From JBAXTE01 sp964653595 (GTDB lineage: Bacteria > Bacteroidota > Bacteroidia > Bacteroidales > WCHB1-69), in assembly GCA_964653595.1 (NCBI GenBank), contig CAZZHH010000017.1, positions 1 to 64,000 of the forward strand: a DNA stretch of 64,000 bases. The letters run 5' to 3'. Positions 24,987 through 34,610 of the stretch are shown in pieces. Both the position numbers and the translations under genes were made by a program. The notes under the pieces were generated by a model, which saw only the letters and a program-made list of their open reading frames with translations, ran no database searches and was not told the DNA's origin. The first letter of the stretch is position 1, and each line of letters begins with the position of its first letter.

Positions 24987-25916
24987 ATGCAAACAATCAA
25001 GATATTATCAGTCAATATTTCGGAGAAAAAAGGAACGGTTAAAAAACCGGTAGATTCAATCGAATTGTGCGAAATTGGGGTCAATCGCGACGCTCATTCT
25101 GGAACATGGCACCGTCAGATTAGTTTGCTTGGAAGGGAGAGTTTTGAAAAGTTCTCACTCGAAGCAAAACGTGAGATTCAATATGGCGAGTTTGCCGAAA
25201 ACATTACCACGGAAGGAGTGATTCTTTTCAAAACATCCCCGTTGGACATCTTTAAAAATCATGACTTGGAACTGATGGTCACCCAGATTGGCAAGAAATG
25301 CCATGGCGACGGCTGTGCGATATACAGAGAAGTGGGCAACTGCGTGATGCCAAAAGAAGGGATTTTTGCAAAGGTGATCAAAGGTGGAACGATGAAAGCC
25401 GGCGATGTGTTGGAATATCATCCCAAAGTCTATAAGGTGAAGGTCATCACCCTTAGTGATAGAGCCAGTTCGGGCGAATATCAAGATTTAAGCGGTCCTG
25501 AAATCGCAAAGATTATCACCGCTCATTTTGAAAAGGTAAATAAGTTGATTGAAGTGGACGTGGTGGTCATCCCAGATGACGAAGAGCAATTGCGTCAGCT
25601 CTGTCTGATGGACAAAGATCAGTATGATGTCATCTTCACCACGGGCGGAACTGGAATTGGCCCAAGAGACATCACGCCAGATGTCATCAGACCGTTGCTG
25701 GATAAAGAGATTCCGGGAATCATGGAGGTGATCAGAGTTCGCTACGGGATGGAAAAACCAAACGCATCCCTGAGCAGAAGTGTTGCCGGAATCATGGGTG
25801 GCACGTTGGTTTATACCTTGCCTGGAAGCGTCAAAGCCGTAAGGGAATACATGGATGAAATCCTGAAAACCTTGGAACATCTGGTTTATATGCAGTATGG
25901 GTTGGATGTGCACTAA
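24987..25916 (+). CDS. MOSC domain - MogA/MoaB fusion protein
   Basis: 309 residues. The N-terminal half (about 1-145) is a MOSC domain (NISEKKGTVKKPV, CHGDGCAIYREVGNC, EGIFAKVIKGGTMKAGDVLE), a fold known from Moco sulfurases and other sulfur- or metal-handling proteins. The C-terminal half (about 150-309) is a MogA/MoaB domain, with TLSDRASSGEYQDLSGP, TTGGTGIGPRDITPDV and the C-terminal LPGSVKAV, which adenylylates molybdopterin before MoeA inserts the metal. ATG 24987 is preferred to an in-frame ATG at 24960, which would overlap moaC by 26 bp and add a non-family basic peptide. moaD, moaE and mobA are not in the window. Confidence 0.9.
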   Translation: MQTIKILSVNISEKKGTVKKPVDSIELCEIGVNRDAHSGTWHRQISLLGRESFEKFSLEAKREIQYGEFAENITTEGVILFKTSPLDIFKNHDLELMVTQIGKKCHGDGCAIYREVGNCVMPKEGIFAKVIKGGTMKAGDVLEYHPKVYKVKVITLSDRASSGEYQDLSGPEIAKIITAHFEKVNKLIEVDVVVIPDDEEQLRQLCLMDKDQYDVIFTTGGTGIGPRDITPDVIRPLLDKEIPGIMEVIRVRYGMEKPNASLSRSVAGIMGGTLVYTLPGSVKAVREYMDEILKTLEHLVYMQYGLDVH

Positions 25917-25968
25917 CGGATAAAATTGTTGATTTTGAAAAAAATATGTTTAAAAAAATAGATTACCA

Positions 25969-26685
25969 ATGATTTTGAATGATAAAATTATTATTTCTGA
26001 GATGAAAATTTCTGAAATAATCACAAATAATCCCTATTTATTGTTAATGTTAGAACATTTTGATATAAAATTAGGGGTTCAAGATAAAACGGTAAAACAA
26101 ATATGCTATGATTATAGCATTCAAGAATCATTGTTTTTAACAATTGCAAACTTATTTAATGGAAAAAAATCGGCAGGAACAGAAGGTTTAACATCACTAG
26201 ATGTAATAACAGTAATAAATTATCTTGTCAAAAGTCATAATTTTTATTTAAACGAACAATACCCCCATATAAAAGAGTACATTAAAAAAATATATGCTGT
26301 AAATAGAAATCCAGAGATGTTAATGGTTGATAAGTTCTTTAATGACTATTTTATCGAAGTAAAAGAACATTTAAATTATGAAAATGAAGTAGTATTCCCA
26401 TATGCCCTTGATTTGATTAATAAAAATATCAAGCAAAAAAACAAATCAGACTCTTTTAATGTACTTGTATATAAGGAACATCACGATGATATTGAGGAGA
26501 AACTTGCAGATTTAAAAAATTTGCTAATAAAATATCTACCCCAAGAGAATGACCAACAATTGCGTCGTAATCTACTCTTTTGCTTGTTTGAATTAGAACT
26601 TGATTTAAATATTCATTCTCAAATAGAGGATTTGATATTAATACCTTTGTTGGAAAAAATTGAGCTTCAAAAAATTAGAAGGTAG
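25969..26685 (+). CDS. Hemerythrin-domain protein
   Basis: 238 residues. The N-terminus (about 1-75) resembles the DUF542/RIC-type region found in iron-sulfur repair proteins, but without the usual Cys. The rest has the spaced His/Glu pattern of a hemerythrin four-helix bundle: LVKSHNFYL, EVKEHLNYENEVVFP, YKEHHDDIEEKL and HSQIEDLILIPLLE. Such domains hold a di-iron site that senses or carries oxygen or NO. The stop and the next gene's ATG are directly adjacent, so the pair is translated together. Coding DNA is markedly AT-rich compared with the Moco operon before it. Confidence 0.8.
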   Translation: MILNDKIIISEMKISEIITNNPYLLLMLEHFDIKLGVQDKTVKQICYDYSIQESLFLTIANLFNGKKSAGTEGLTSLDVITVINYLVKSHNFYLNEQYPHIKEYIKKIYAVNRNPEMLMVDKFFNDYFIEVKEHLNYENEVVFPYALDLINKNIKQKNKSDSFNVLVYKEHHDDIEEKLADLKNLLIKYLPQENDQQLRRNLLFCLFELELDLNIHSQIEDLILIPLLEKIELQKIRR

Positions 26686-27291
26686 ATGAGCAAAAAGAAA
26701 ATTAAAATGATTATCGTAGAACCCTCACAGATTGTTTATGAGGGAGTTACTTCAGTGATAAATAATGGTAGTTATCATTTTGACACCTATTATTCAAACA
26801 ATCTCGATGACCTTCAACAAATTTATTTGCGCGTTAAATCAGATTTGATCATGATTAACCCTATGGTTATCCAAAATCAAATAACAGATTTTTTATCCCT
26901 TAAGAAAGATTTTAGTTCCCTTAAATGGATAGGAATTATTTATTCTTATGTTGATAAACAGATGCTTACAATGTTTGATGATCTTGTATCCATCAACGAT
27001 TCACCCCAAAAAATTACAAAAGTTCTGGTTGATTCAATAGGTTTGTCTTCTAATATAGATAAAACTATAAATCAACAAAGTAGTTTGAGTTCAAGGGAAA
27101 TCGATGTATTAAAATTATTGGTTGATGGTAATTCAAACAAAGAGATTGCTGATAGGTTGAATATTAGTACAAATACTGTGATTTCGCATCGGAAAAACAT
27201 ATCTCAAAAAACAGGAATAAAATCTGTTGGTGGGTTAACTATTTATTCTGTTGCTAATAATATTGTTTCATTGGATAGTTATCTTGGTTGA
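26686..27291 (+). CDS. LuxR-type regulator with a degenerate receiver domain
   Basis: 201 residues. The N-terminal half looks like a response-regulator receiver, but the expected phospho-acceptor region reads DLIMINPMV, with Asn where Asp is usual, so phosphorylation is unlikely. The C-terminus (about 134-195) is a LuxR/GerE helix-turn-helix: LSSREIDVLKLLVDGNSNKE, IADRLNISTNTVISHRKNIS. Coupled to the hemerythrin-domain gene, it probably responds to oxygen or NO through that partner instead of through a kinase. Target genes are unknown. Confidence 0.82.
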   Translation: MSKKKIKMIIVEPSQIVYEGVTSVINNGSYHFDTYYSNNLDDLQQIYLRVKSDLIMINPMVIQNQITDFLSLKKDFSSLKWIGIIYSYVDKQMLTMFDDLVSINDSPQKITKVLVDSIGLSSNIDKTINQQSSLSSREIDVLKLLVDGNSNKEIADRLNISTNTVISHRKNISQKTGIKSVGGLTIYSVANNIVSLDSYLG

Positions 27292-27346
27292 TTTATCTTT
27301 TTTTTTTACTATATATCTTGAAAAAAAACTAATTAATATCACTTTT

Positions 27347-28093
27347 TTACCAAATATCAAAATCTGAATTTGCTTCAATAATTTTTTCAACTTCATCGGG
27401 CAATTGGTAAAAGAAATCGATGTTGGTGCGTTTTTCCAACTCATCCACGGAGACGGCGAAAAAGGAGGACGGTTTGGTTGAACCTTCGTTTTTCATGATA
27501 AAAGCGATGGCTTTAGCTTGTTTTGGGGGATTGTAATATAAAATGGTCTTGTAGAAATAGGTCGGAGCTCCGATTTTTCCTTTGCCGATATACTCAATAA
27601 AGGAGTCGAGGATAGGCCCGGTGGCGATGTATATTTTTCCGTATTTCTTAGCCCATGTTCTCACCAGCTCTTCCAGATTCTTCCAAATCACCCGGTTGAA
27701 TTGTGGTTTTTGGGGACTCATGTTCGAGAAATAAAACGATTCCGTCATGGTCTTCAAACTCCAACTCATGTCCGCTGCTGGAGCTAAATGACCCTTGTCG
27801 TAGCCCGATCTTTTGTAATCGGCATTCGACGCCTGCCCTGTTTTTGCTATTTCTGGATCGGCCACAAATTTATTGGTGCGTTTTATCTTCGTGCTTTTTG
27901 ATATGGATAGCGGATATGCCACCCAATATGCTTGTTTGTGTTGTGTTGAAAACATGATGTACATCGCACTTTGGGTCAACATTTTTTGATCAGGAAAATT
28001 ACTTCGAGCTAATTCGTATTGAGGATTGGACTGAGAAATTAATAAAATTGGAGCAAGAAAAGTAATGTAAAGTATATATAAACCCTTTTTCAT
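27347..28093 (-). CDS. Secreted DNA/RNA non-specific endonuclease
   Basis: 248 residues from the ATG at 28093. An upstream in-frame ATG at 28183 would put a non-signal sequence before the signal peptide MKKGLYILYITFLAPILLIS. The catalytic motif of the NUC1/beta-beta-alpha-metal nucleases is YDKGHLAPAAD (normally DRGH), with the catalytic His in GH, and FSNMSPQKPQFNRVIWKNLE supplies the metal-ligand Asn. It should act in the periplasm or outside the cell. Convergent with the LuxR-type gene. Confidence 0.87.
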   Translation of the reverse strand: MKKGLYILYITFLAPILLISQSNPQYELARSNFPDQKMLTQSAMYIMFSTQHKQAYWVAYPLSISKSTKIKRTNKFVADPEIAKTGQASNADYKRSGYDKGHLAPAADMSWSLKTMTESFYFSNMSPQKPQFNRVIWKNLEELVRTWAKKYGKIYIATGPILDSFIEYIGKGKIGAPTYFYKTILYYNPPKQAKAIAFIMKNEGSTKPSSFFAVSVDELEKRTNIDFFYQLPDEVEKIIEANSDFDIW

Positions 28094-28188
28094 CATTTTT
28101 TTCGATTTATTTTTTGTAAAATTATCATTTTTTGATAGAATAGTTGTAATTTTAACAACTAAAAAAATTGATTGAAATAGCATATCGT

Positions 28189-30261
28189 ATGAAAAAAATA
28201 ATTTTATTCACTTGTGCATTTATCACATTGAGTGTATTAGCACAGAAAGATAATACTGTGGGTTTAGCAAAAAGTCTTAAAGAGAGAAGTGTGCCTGAAA
28301 GAATTACTCCTGAATTTCTTTGGTCACTAGGAAGAATTAGTGATGTCAAAATATCTCCCGATGGAAACTTTGTATTGTATGGCGTTACAACCTATAATAT
28401 ATCTGAAAACAAAGGAAATCGAGATTTATTTGTCGTCTCCGTCAATGGTGGCGAACCAAAACGTCTAACAGAGACTACCTATAGCGAGTTTAACGCAATT
28501 TGGCGCCCCGATGGAAAAAAAATTGGGTACATCTCAACTGAAAGTGGAACGCCCCAAATATGGGAAATGAATCCGGATGGAACTGGCAAAACTCAAATAT
28601 CAAACATTGCATCTGGGGTAAATGGTTTTTCATACTCTCCAACAATGAAAAATATTTTGTTTACTTCCGAAGTCAAAATTGATGCAACGGTTCAAGATAT
28701 CTATCCTGATTTGCCAAAAGCAAATGCGATGATATATTCCGAATTAATGTATCGCCACTGGGATGCATGGTCTGATCAGTCTTATAGTCATCTATTTGTA
28801 ATTTCATATCCAATTCCCAAAGATAATCAAGGAAAAGATATTATGCCAAACGAAAGATGGGATGCCCCAATTACTCCTGATGGTGGAATGGAGCAGATAT
28901 CTTGGAATAATCTGGGTAATAAAATAGCATATGCATGCAAAAAATCTGTCGGAAAAGAATATGCTACTTCTACTAATTCTGATATTTATCTTTACGACCT
29001 TACTACGGATAAAACTTCCAACATAAGTGAACCAAATCCTGGTTACGACTTGGATCCAGTATTTTCACCAGATGGAAAATTGATTGCTTGGAATAGCATG
29101 AAAACTGCTGGCTTTGAATCCGATAAAAAAAGAATCCTTATTTATAATTTCTCTACTTCTAAAGCCGAAGATTATTCAGCAAATTTCGACCAAAGTTCAA
29201 CCAACTTTGTTTGGAACAAGGATAATAAATCAATCTTTTTTATCAGTGGTATTCATGCTACTTATCAGCTTTACCAATTGGATATTGCTAAGAAAAAAAT
29301 CATTCAAATTACTAAAGGAAAACACGATTATACCGATGTTCAGTTTGTTAATAATAATAAATTAATAGCTACTAAAATGTCGATGTCGATGCCGGTCGAA
29401 ATTTTCGCAGTGGATATTAAAACAGGGACTGAAATTCAAATCTCTAACGTGAACACCGAAAAAATGGATAAAGTGATAAAAGGAAAGGTGGAAGAGCGTT
29501 GGATCGGCACTACCGATGGCAAAAAAATGTTAACCTGGGTGATTTATCCTCCCGATTTTGATCCAAATAAAAAATACCCAACTCTATTGTATACACAAGG
29601 TGGCCCTCAAAGTGCTATCAGCCAATTTTGGTCGTATAGATGGAATTTTCAAATCATGGCAGCAAAAGGATATATTGTAGTAGCCCCAAACAGAAGAGGT
29701 TTGCCTACTTTTGGTCAAGAGTGGAACGATCAAATAAGCCAAGACTATGGTGGACAAAATCAGATTGATTGTCTTACAGCTATCGATACATTGTGCAAAG
29801 AGCCTTTTGTGAATAAAGACAAACTAGGTGCTGTAGGTGCTAGCTATGGTGGGTTTTCGGTATATTGGTTAGCAGGAAATCATAATAAGAGATTTAAAGC
29901 ATTTATCTCCCATTGTGGAATGTTCAATTTTGAAAGCTGGTATGGTTCTACTGAAGAGTCTTTCTTTGCCAATCACGACTTAGGTGGTGCATATTATAAC
30001 AACCCAAAACCAAAAAGTTATGATTTTTCTCCACATCGTTTTATTGGAAACTGGGATACACCCATTCTTGTAATTCATGGCGGAAATGATTTTAGAATTC
30101 CTTATACTGAGGGTATGCAAGCGTTTAATGCAGCACAGATGAGGGGGATTCCTAGTAAGTTTCTCTTTTTTCCCGAGGAGTCGCACTTTGTCCTTAAACC
30201 TCAGAATTCAATTCTTTGGCAACGTGAATTTTTCAAATGGTTTGACTCATATTTGAAATAG
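28189..30261 (+). CDS. S9 family serine peptidase (prolyl oligopeptidase-like)
   Basis: 690 residues from the ATG at 28189, which gives a clean signal peptide (MKKIILFTCAFITLSVLAQ); an ATG at 28168 is less likely. Residues about 40-430 form WD/PD40-type beta-propeller repeats (SPDGNFVLYG, PDGKKIGYIS, FSPDGKLIAW). The C-terminal alpha/beta hydrolase domain carries the triad Ser552 (GASYGG), Asp634 (HGGNDFRIP) and His666 (ESHFV). Close in layout to periplasmic dipeptidyl peptidases of Bacteroidota that clear short peptides. It precedes two envelope-protein genes in the same direction. Confidence 0.92.
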   Translation: MKKIILFTCAFITLSVLAQKDNTVGLAKSLKERSVPERITPEFLWSLGRISDVKISPDGNFVLYGVTTYNISENKGNRDLFVVSVNGGEPKRLTETTYSEFNAIWRPDGKKIGYISTESGTPQIWEMNPDGTGKTQISNIASGVNGFSYSPTMKNILFTSEVKIDATVQDIYPDLPKANAMIYSELMYRHWDAWSDQSYSHLFVISYPIPKDNQGKDIMPNERWDAPITPDGGMEQISWNNLGNKIAYACKKSVGKEYATSTNSDIYLYDLTTDKTSNISEPNPGYDLDPVFSPDGKLIAWNSMKTAGFESDKKRILIYNFSTSKAEDYSANFDQSSTNFVWNKDNKSIFFISGIHATYQLYQLDIAKKKIIQITKGKHDYTDVQFVNNNKLIATKMSMSMPVEIFAVDIKTGTEIQISNVNTEKMDKVIKGKVEERWIGTTDGKKMLTWVIYPPDFDPNKKYPTLLYTQGGPQSAISQFWSYRWNFQIMAAKGYIVVAPNRRGLPTFGQEWNDQISQDYGGQNQIDCLTAIDTLCKEPFVNKDKLGAVGASYGGFSVYWLAGNHNKRFKAFISHCGMFNFESWYGSTEESFFANHDLGGAYYNNPKPKSYDFSPHRFIGNWDTPILVIHGGNDFRIPYTEGMQAFNAAQMRGIPSKFLFFPEESHFVLKPQNSILWQREFFKWFDSYLK

Positions 30262-30313
30262 AAACATTTTAAGAACAGGTGATCTACCTTTTAGTACATT
30301 TATTTATCTAAAG

Positions 30314-31105
30314 ATGAAAAAAACACTGTTGCTTTTTGCCCTTATTTTTCTTGTCAACCATCTTTTCGCCGGATGGCTTTTTATTGAAAAAAAAACAAAT
30401 CCTCAAGGGTTAACTACTTTTGATACAATTGTAGTTCAAAATAATAAAATGCGCTCTGGGTCAAAAGAGGCTACCTATATTTACGATTTGGATAATCGTA
30501 AAATTACAGTTATGAATAATTTTTTTAAGACATATTGGTGTGGTTCTCCTGAACAATATCGTGAAGGTGTGATTAATGGCCTTAAAGAGCAAATGGAACT
30601 AATTGTTAGCAAGTTGCCAAAAGAGAAACAAGCAGCCTCTAAAGCCAAATTAGAAGCAATAATGCAAGAAATGCAAAATCCTAACCCTCAAAAATCTCCC
30701 GAAATTGCGGTAGATGTGAAAAAAATTATCGATAAAATTTCTGTTTTAGGATATAATACCCAACGTCACGAATTTTGGATAGAAGGAAAAAAGAAACTTT
30801 CTGTTTGGATATCCGAAAGAATTCTAATTAATAACGATTTTAATCTCGAAAAATTTAATCAACTTATGAAGCAGATGATGTCTAATAATCCTAAATTAGC
30901 TATTAAATCTTCTAGTAAGTATATCGATGTCCTTAAAAAAGGATATCCTCTCAAATCTATTGAATATCTGGGAAATGGCGAAGTAGCTAGTGAATTGATT
31001 GTTGCTCAAAAAGGCAATTTCTCTAATTCTCTTTTTCTTCCTTCTGCTGTTTTTAAAGCTGTTTCTCTCCCCACCCTTATCAAATCAATGAAAATTAAAG
31101 GTTAA
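30314..31105 (+). CDS. Hypothetical secreted protein
   Basis: 263 residues with a signal peptide (MKKTLLLFALIFLVNHLFAG). The mature chain has the pattern of periplasmic DUF4412-like proteins (an opening beta strand GWLFIEKKTNPQGLTTFDTI, NNKMRSG, a central charged helix with KLPKEKQAASKAKLEAIMQEMQ), but I am not certain of the family. It ends 7 bases before the next gene, with which it is likely co-transcribed. Confidence 0.65.
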   Translation: MKKTLLLFALIFLVNHLFAGWLFIEKKTNPQGLTTFDTIVVQNNKMRSGSKEATYIYDLDNRKITVMNNFFKTYWCGSPEQYREGVINGLKEQMELIVSKLPKEKQAASKAKLEAIMQEMQNPNPQKSPEIAVDVKKIIDKISVLGYNTQRHEFWIEGKKKLSVWISERILINNDFNLEKFNQLMKQMMSNNPKLAIKSSSKYIDVLKKGYPLKSIEYLGNGEVASELIVAQKGNFSNSLFLPSAVFKAVSLPTLIKSMKIKG

Positions 31106-31112
31106 CTGCTGA

Positions 31113-31850
31113 ATGAAAATTAAATTGCTTTACTCCCTGTTTTTTATCTTCTTATTCACCTATACTATCGAATTAACTGCCCAATGTCATCGTGGTAGAA
31201 TAAATGGTGCTCGTTGCTGCGGTGCACATAATGATGCCAATAATAACGGTATCTGTGATTACTCAGAAGTTGCCGCCAAAAAAGACTCTGTGACTACTGA
31301 AATCAAAAAGGATAAAGAAGAGTCTAGTTCAAAAAATAATTCCACTTTAGCGGTTAACAACAATGATTCAAAATGTGGTGGATGCAAAAAAGAGAAATGC
31401 ATACACCAAAAAATGAATCTCGAAGAACCTGAAACAGATTCTTCTGAAGATGAATTTAAATCCATGGATTCTGAAGTGGATACTACCGCTGTTTCTGTGT
31501 CTGAAATAGAAGAAATGTCAAAGCCTAAAGAAAAACCATATAGTTTGATTTTAATTTCTCTATTTACTTTTGGCCTTTATGCTTTTACATGGACATTGGT
31601 GAAACTAAAAAAGATCAAATTGGGCATCCATCGAAAAATATGGAATGTTATTCTTACCCTTACCTTTCTTGTCTCATGTCTTTTTGGTTTTTTTCTTGTA
31701 ATTCAGATAAACTATGACTTTGTAATTGATTGGTATAAAACTGTCCTATACTGGCATGTGCAAGTTGGTATTGCAATGACCATTGTTGCCATTTTTCATG
31801 CAATTTGGCATACAAAATATTATCTAAACATGTTTAAATCAAAAAAATGA
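31113..31850 (+). CDS. Cys/His-rich membrane protein, possible b-type cytochrome-like
   Basis: 245 residues. After a signal peptide (ends ELTAQ) come Cys/His-rich segments that look metal-binding: CHRGRINGARCCGAH (25-39), an EF-hand-like DANNNGICDYSE, and CGGCKKEKCIHQK (about 88-100). A charged acidic linker follows, then three membrane helices (about 145-165, 175-197, 212-233). The last two helices carry several His (YWHVQVGI, IFHAIWHT), the pattern of haem-binding membrane domains. The function is unknown; an electron-transfer or metal-sensing role is inferred. Confidence 0.6.
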   Translation: MKIKLLYSLFFIFLFTYTIELTAQCHRGRINGARCCGAHNDANNNGICDYSEVAAKKDSVTTEIKKDKEESSSKNNSTLAVNNNDSKCGGCKKEKCIHQKMNLEEPETDSSEDEFKSMDSEVDTTAVSVSEIEEMSKPKEKPYSLILISLFTFGLYAFTWTLVKLKKIKLGIHRKIWNVILTLTFLVSCLFGFFLVIQINYDFVIDWYKTVLYWHVQVGIAMTIVAIFHAIWHTKYYLNMFKSKK

Positions 31851-32039
31851 TTGATAATATTCTTTGATTTATATTATAATAGATTAAGAAGTCAGTTGAA
31901 AACCTGTGAGATGCCAATTTGTACTCCCAATTTCGATTAAACTTTGATAGATGGGGTTGAACGATATAAGGCGCCTAACTTATCAAGTTTTTGTTTCTTA
32001 ACTGTGAATTTTGACTTTTTAATGAAAATAAAGAAAAAG

Positions 32040-32210
32040 ATGAAAAGATTTTTATGTTTATTGGCGATTTCATCGTTACCATTTTTTTCATTTGGACAAA
32101 ATTCTGCTGATTCAAATAGGGTGAATTCAAAAAAAAAGGTATTAATATGCTTTCATCGCCTAATGACTCCGCAAGAATATTTCAGAACATCTATTCATGA
32201 TTCCGATTAG
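32040..32210 (+). pseudogene. Remnant of a secreted-protein gene (signal peptide only)
   Basis: The 431-bp space 31851-32282 holds only this short frame: a convincing signal peptide (MKRFLCLLAISSLPFFSFGQ) followed by 36 residues of no recognisable fold. A run of nine A bases at about 32129-32137 precedes the loss of secreted-protein character; another frame continues after it for 20 codons (GINMLSSPNDSARIFQN). Best read as the 5' scrap of a frameshifted and deleted gene; a genuine small secreted peptide is possible. Confidence 0.35.
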
Positions 32211-32282
32211 CTTTATCAAATTGATTAGGCTAATGACATTTTTTCGTAAATTTGTTCAAAATTGAATTCAACCAAGAATCCT

Positions 32283-34610
32283 ATGAAAGTCTGTATTGCC
32301 GAAAAACCAAGTGTCGCCAAGGAAATTGCCCGAATTCTCGGCGCAAACAACCGAAGGGACGGTTTCTTTGAAGGGAACGGGTATCAGGTTACCTGGACTT
32401 TCGGCCATTTGTGTACGCTTAAAAGTCCCGATGAATATACCGACAAATGGAAATGGTGGAATTTGAATGTATTGCCAATGATACCTCCACGTTTTGGAAT
32501 AAAACTTATTAATAATGAAGGGGTTCAGAAGCAGTTTAAAACCATCGAAACGCTCGTGACAGATTGTGATGAAGTGATAAACTGTGGGGATGCAGGAATT
32601 GAAGGGGAACTGATCCAACGGTGGGTGCTCTCGAAGGCGCAATGCAAAAAACCATTGAAACGGCTTTGGATCTCATCATTGACCGATGAGGCCATTAAAG
32701 AGGGATTTAACAAACTGAAAGAAGGAGCCGATTTTGATTTGCTCTACGCTGCCGGAAATGCCCGCGCAATTGGTGATTGGTTGCTGGGAATGAACGCCAG
32801 CCGATTGTATACCCTGAAATATGCGAATGGAAAAGGAGTTCTTTCAATCGGAAGAGTCCAAACTCCCACACTTGCTTTGTTGGTGAGACGTTTTGAGGAG
32901 ATTCAGAACTTTGTGCCAAAAACATACTGGGAATTGAAGACAAAGTACAGGGAAGTGCTCTTCAACTCCACCAAAGGTCGGTACGATACACAGGAGGATG
33001 CGCTCAAAATCTTGGAAAACATCAAAAATCATGATTTTGAAATCGTGTCTTTTGAAAAGAAAAAGGGGACGGAACAACCGCCGAAACTATTCGATCTAAC
33101 ATCGCTTCAAGTGGAGTGTAACAAGAAGTTCGGGTTTTCAGCGGATGACACGCTTAAACATATTCAATCTCTTTACGAGAAGAAAATGGTGACCTATCCA
33201 CGTGTCGATACCACTTATTTGCCCAATGATGTTTATCCCAAAGTGGAAGGCATCTTGAAGAATATGGATCCTTATGCAAACTTTATTGCACCGCTGTTGG
33301 GAAAACCCATTCGGAAGAGCAAAAAAGTGTTTGATGATAAAAAGATCACCGATCACCATGCAATCATTCCTACCGGAGTTCCTCCGAATGGACTATTATT
33401 GCACGAAAAACAGGTCTATGATCTCATTGCCCGTCGTTTTATCGCCGTCTTTTATCCAGATTGTATCGTCTCCAACACCACTGTTATCGGTGATGTTGAT
33501 GGAACCGAGTTCAAAGCGACAGGTAAAGAGATTTTAGAAGATGGTTGGCGTGTGCTTTTCCCAAAGAAAGAGGTTGAAAAAGAGGAGGGAGAAGCCGATG
33601 AGGAGCAATTGATGCCCACATTTGTAAAAGGGGAACGCGGCCCACACGAACCAGATTCCCTAGAAAAGCAGACACAACCTCCCAAAATGCACACCGAAGC
33701 TACCTTGCTGCGGGCCATGGAGACGGCTGGAAAACAAATCGATGACGAAGAACTGCGTGATTTGATGAAGGAGAATGGAATTGGTCGACCATCCACGCGT
33801 GCCAATATCATCGAAACACTCTTTAAACGGAAATATGTGACCCGGGAAAAGAAGAATTTAGTTCCAACGGAAACGGGGGTTCAGCTGATTAACACTATTC
33901 AGAATGAATTGCTAAAATCAGTGGAATTGACGGGTATTTGGGAGAAAAAACTCCGCCAGATTGAGCGTGGAGAATATGATACAAAACTCTTCTTGGACGA
34001 GATGAAACAGATGGTGATTGATTTGGTCGCTGAAGTGAAGAAGGAGCATAAAGTCTACATCAACATAGCTCAGGATGAAGTGAAAACAGAATCCCCGAAA
34101 TCGGAAACAAAATCAAAAGAAAAGTCCTCGGGACAGCCAAAATCAGAAGAATCGGCAACATGCCCGAAATGCAAACAGGGCAAAATACTCAAAGGAAATG
34201 CTGCTTTTGGATGCAGCGAATACAAATCCGGTTGTACTTTTAAGGTAGAGTTTGCCCAGTTTGGAAAAAAACTCACAGACAAACAACTGATCACCCTCAT
34301 CTCAAAAGGGAAATCCCCAAAATTAAAGGGCTTTGAGGTTGACGGGAAAAAACAGAATGGGATGGTTGTATTGGATGCCGCATTTAATCCAAAATTCGAA
34401 GCAGATGCAGAAGAAAAAACAACAACCCCTCAAAAATTAACATGCCCGAAATGTGGGGAAGGGGAGATGCTCAAAGGGAATTTAGCTTACGGCTGCAGTC
34501 GTTTCCGAGAAGGCTGTGATTTTGTAGTTAAATTTGATCAACTTCAATCAAAAACCGGAGAAAATCCACCAACCCAACAAGAGCTGAATGAACTGTTTAC
34601 TAAGAATTAG
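32283..34610 (+). CDS. topB: DNA topoisomerase III
   Basis: 775 residues, type IA topoisomerase. Toprim domain at the N-terminus (MKVCIAEKPSVAKEIARILG; acidic DCDEVINCGDAGIEGE), catalytic Tyr305 in VTYPRVDT, and the GIGRPSTRANIIETL motif of domain IV. The C-terminal tail has two zinc-ribbon-like repeats (CPKCKQGKIL...CSEYKSGC; CPKCGEGEML...CSRFREGC) linked by an acidic/lysine-rich spacer. The ATG 32283 is chosen over an upstream TTG. It removes negative supercoils and unlinks DNA; many Bacteroidota carry additional plasmid- or element-borne copies, but nothing mobile surrounds this one. Confidence 0.92.
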   Translation: MKVCIAEKPSVAKEIARILGANNRRDGFFEGNGYQVTWTFGHLCTLKSPDEYTDKWKWWNLNVLPMIPPRFGIKLINNEGVQKQFKTIETLVTDCDEVINCGDAGIEGELIQRWVLSKAQCKKPLKRLWISSLTDEAIKEGFNKLKEGADFDLLYAAGNARAIGDWLLGMNASRLYTLKYANGKGVLSIGRVQTPTLALLVRRFEEIQNFVPKTYWELKTKYREVLFNSTKGRYDTQEDALKILENIKNHDFEIVSFEKKKGTEQPPKLFDLTSLQVECNKKFGFSADDTLKHIQSLYEKKMVTYPRVDTTYLPNDVYPKVEGILKNMDPYANFIAPLLGKPIRKSKKVFDDKKITDHHAIIPTGVPPNGLLLHEKQVYDLIARRFIAVFYPDCIVSNTTVIGDVDGTEFKATGKEILEDGWRVLFPKKEVEKEEGEADEEQLMPTFVKGERGPHEPDSLEKQTQPPKMHTEATLLRAMETAGKQIDDEELRDLMKENGIGRPSTRANIIETLFKRKYVTREKKNLVPTETGVQLINTIQNELLKSVELTGIWEKKLRQIERGEYDTKLFLDEMKQMVIDLVAEVKKEHKVYINIAQDEVKTESPKSETKSKEKSSGQPKSEESATCPKCKQGKILKGNAAFGCSEYKSGCTFKVEFAQFGKKLTDKQLITLISKGKSPKLKGFEVDGKKQNGMVVLDAAFNPKFEADAEEKTTTPQKLTCPKCGEGEMLKGNLAYGCSRFREGCDFVVKFDQLQSKTGENPPTQQELNELFTKN

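Noticed and set aside
28181..28187. CATATCG half-site before the S9 peptidase gene as a fifth ModE box
   Set aside because: The partner position 10 bases upstream (AAAATTG) does not match the other half-sites.
32262..32282. TTG start for topoisomerase III
   Set aside because: ATG at 32283 begins exactly at the conserved MKVCIAEKPS.
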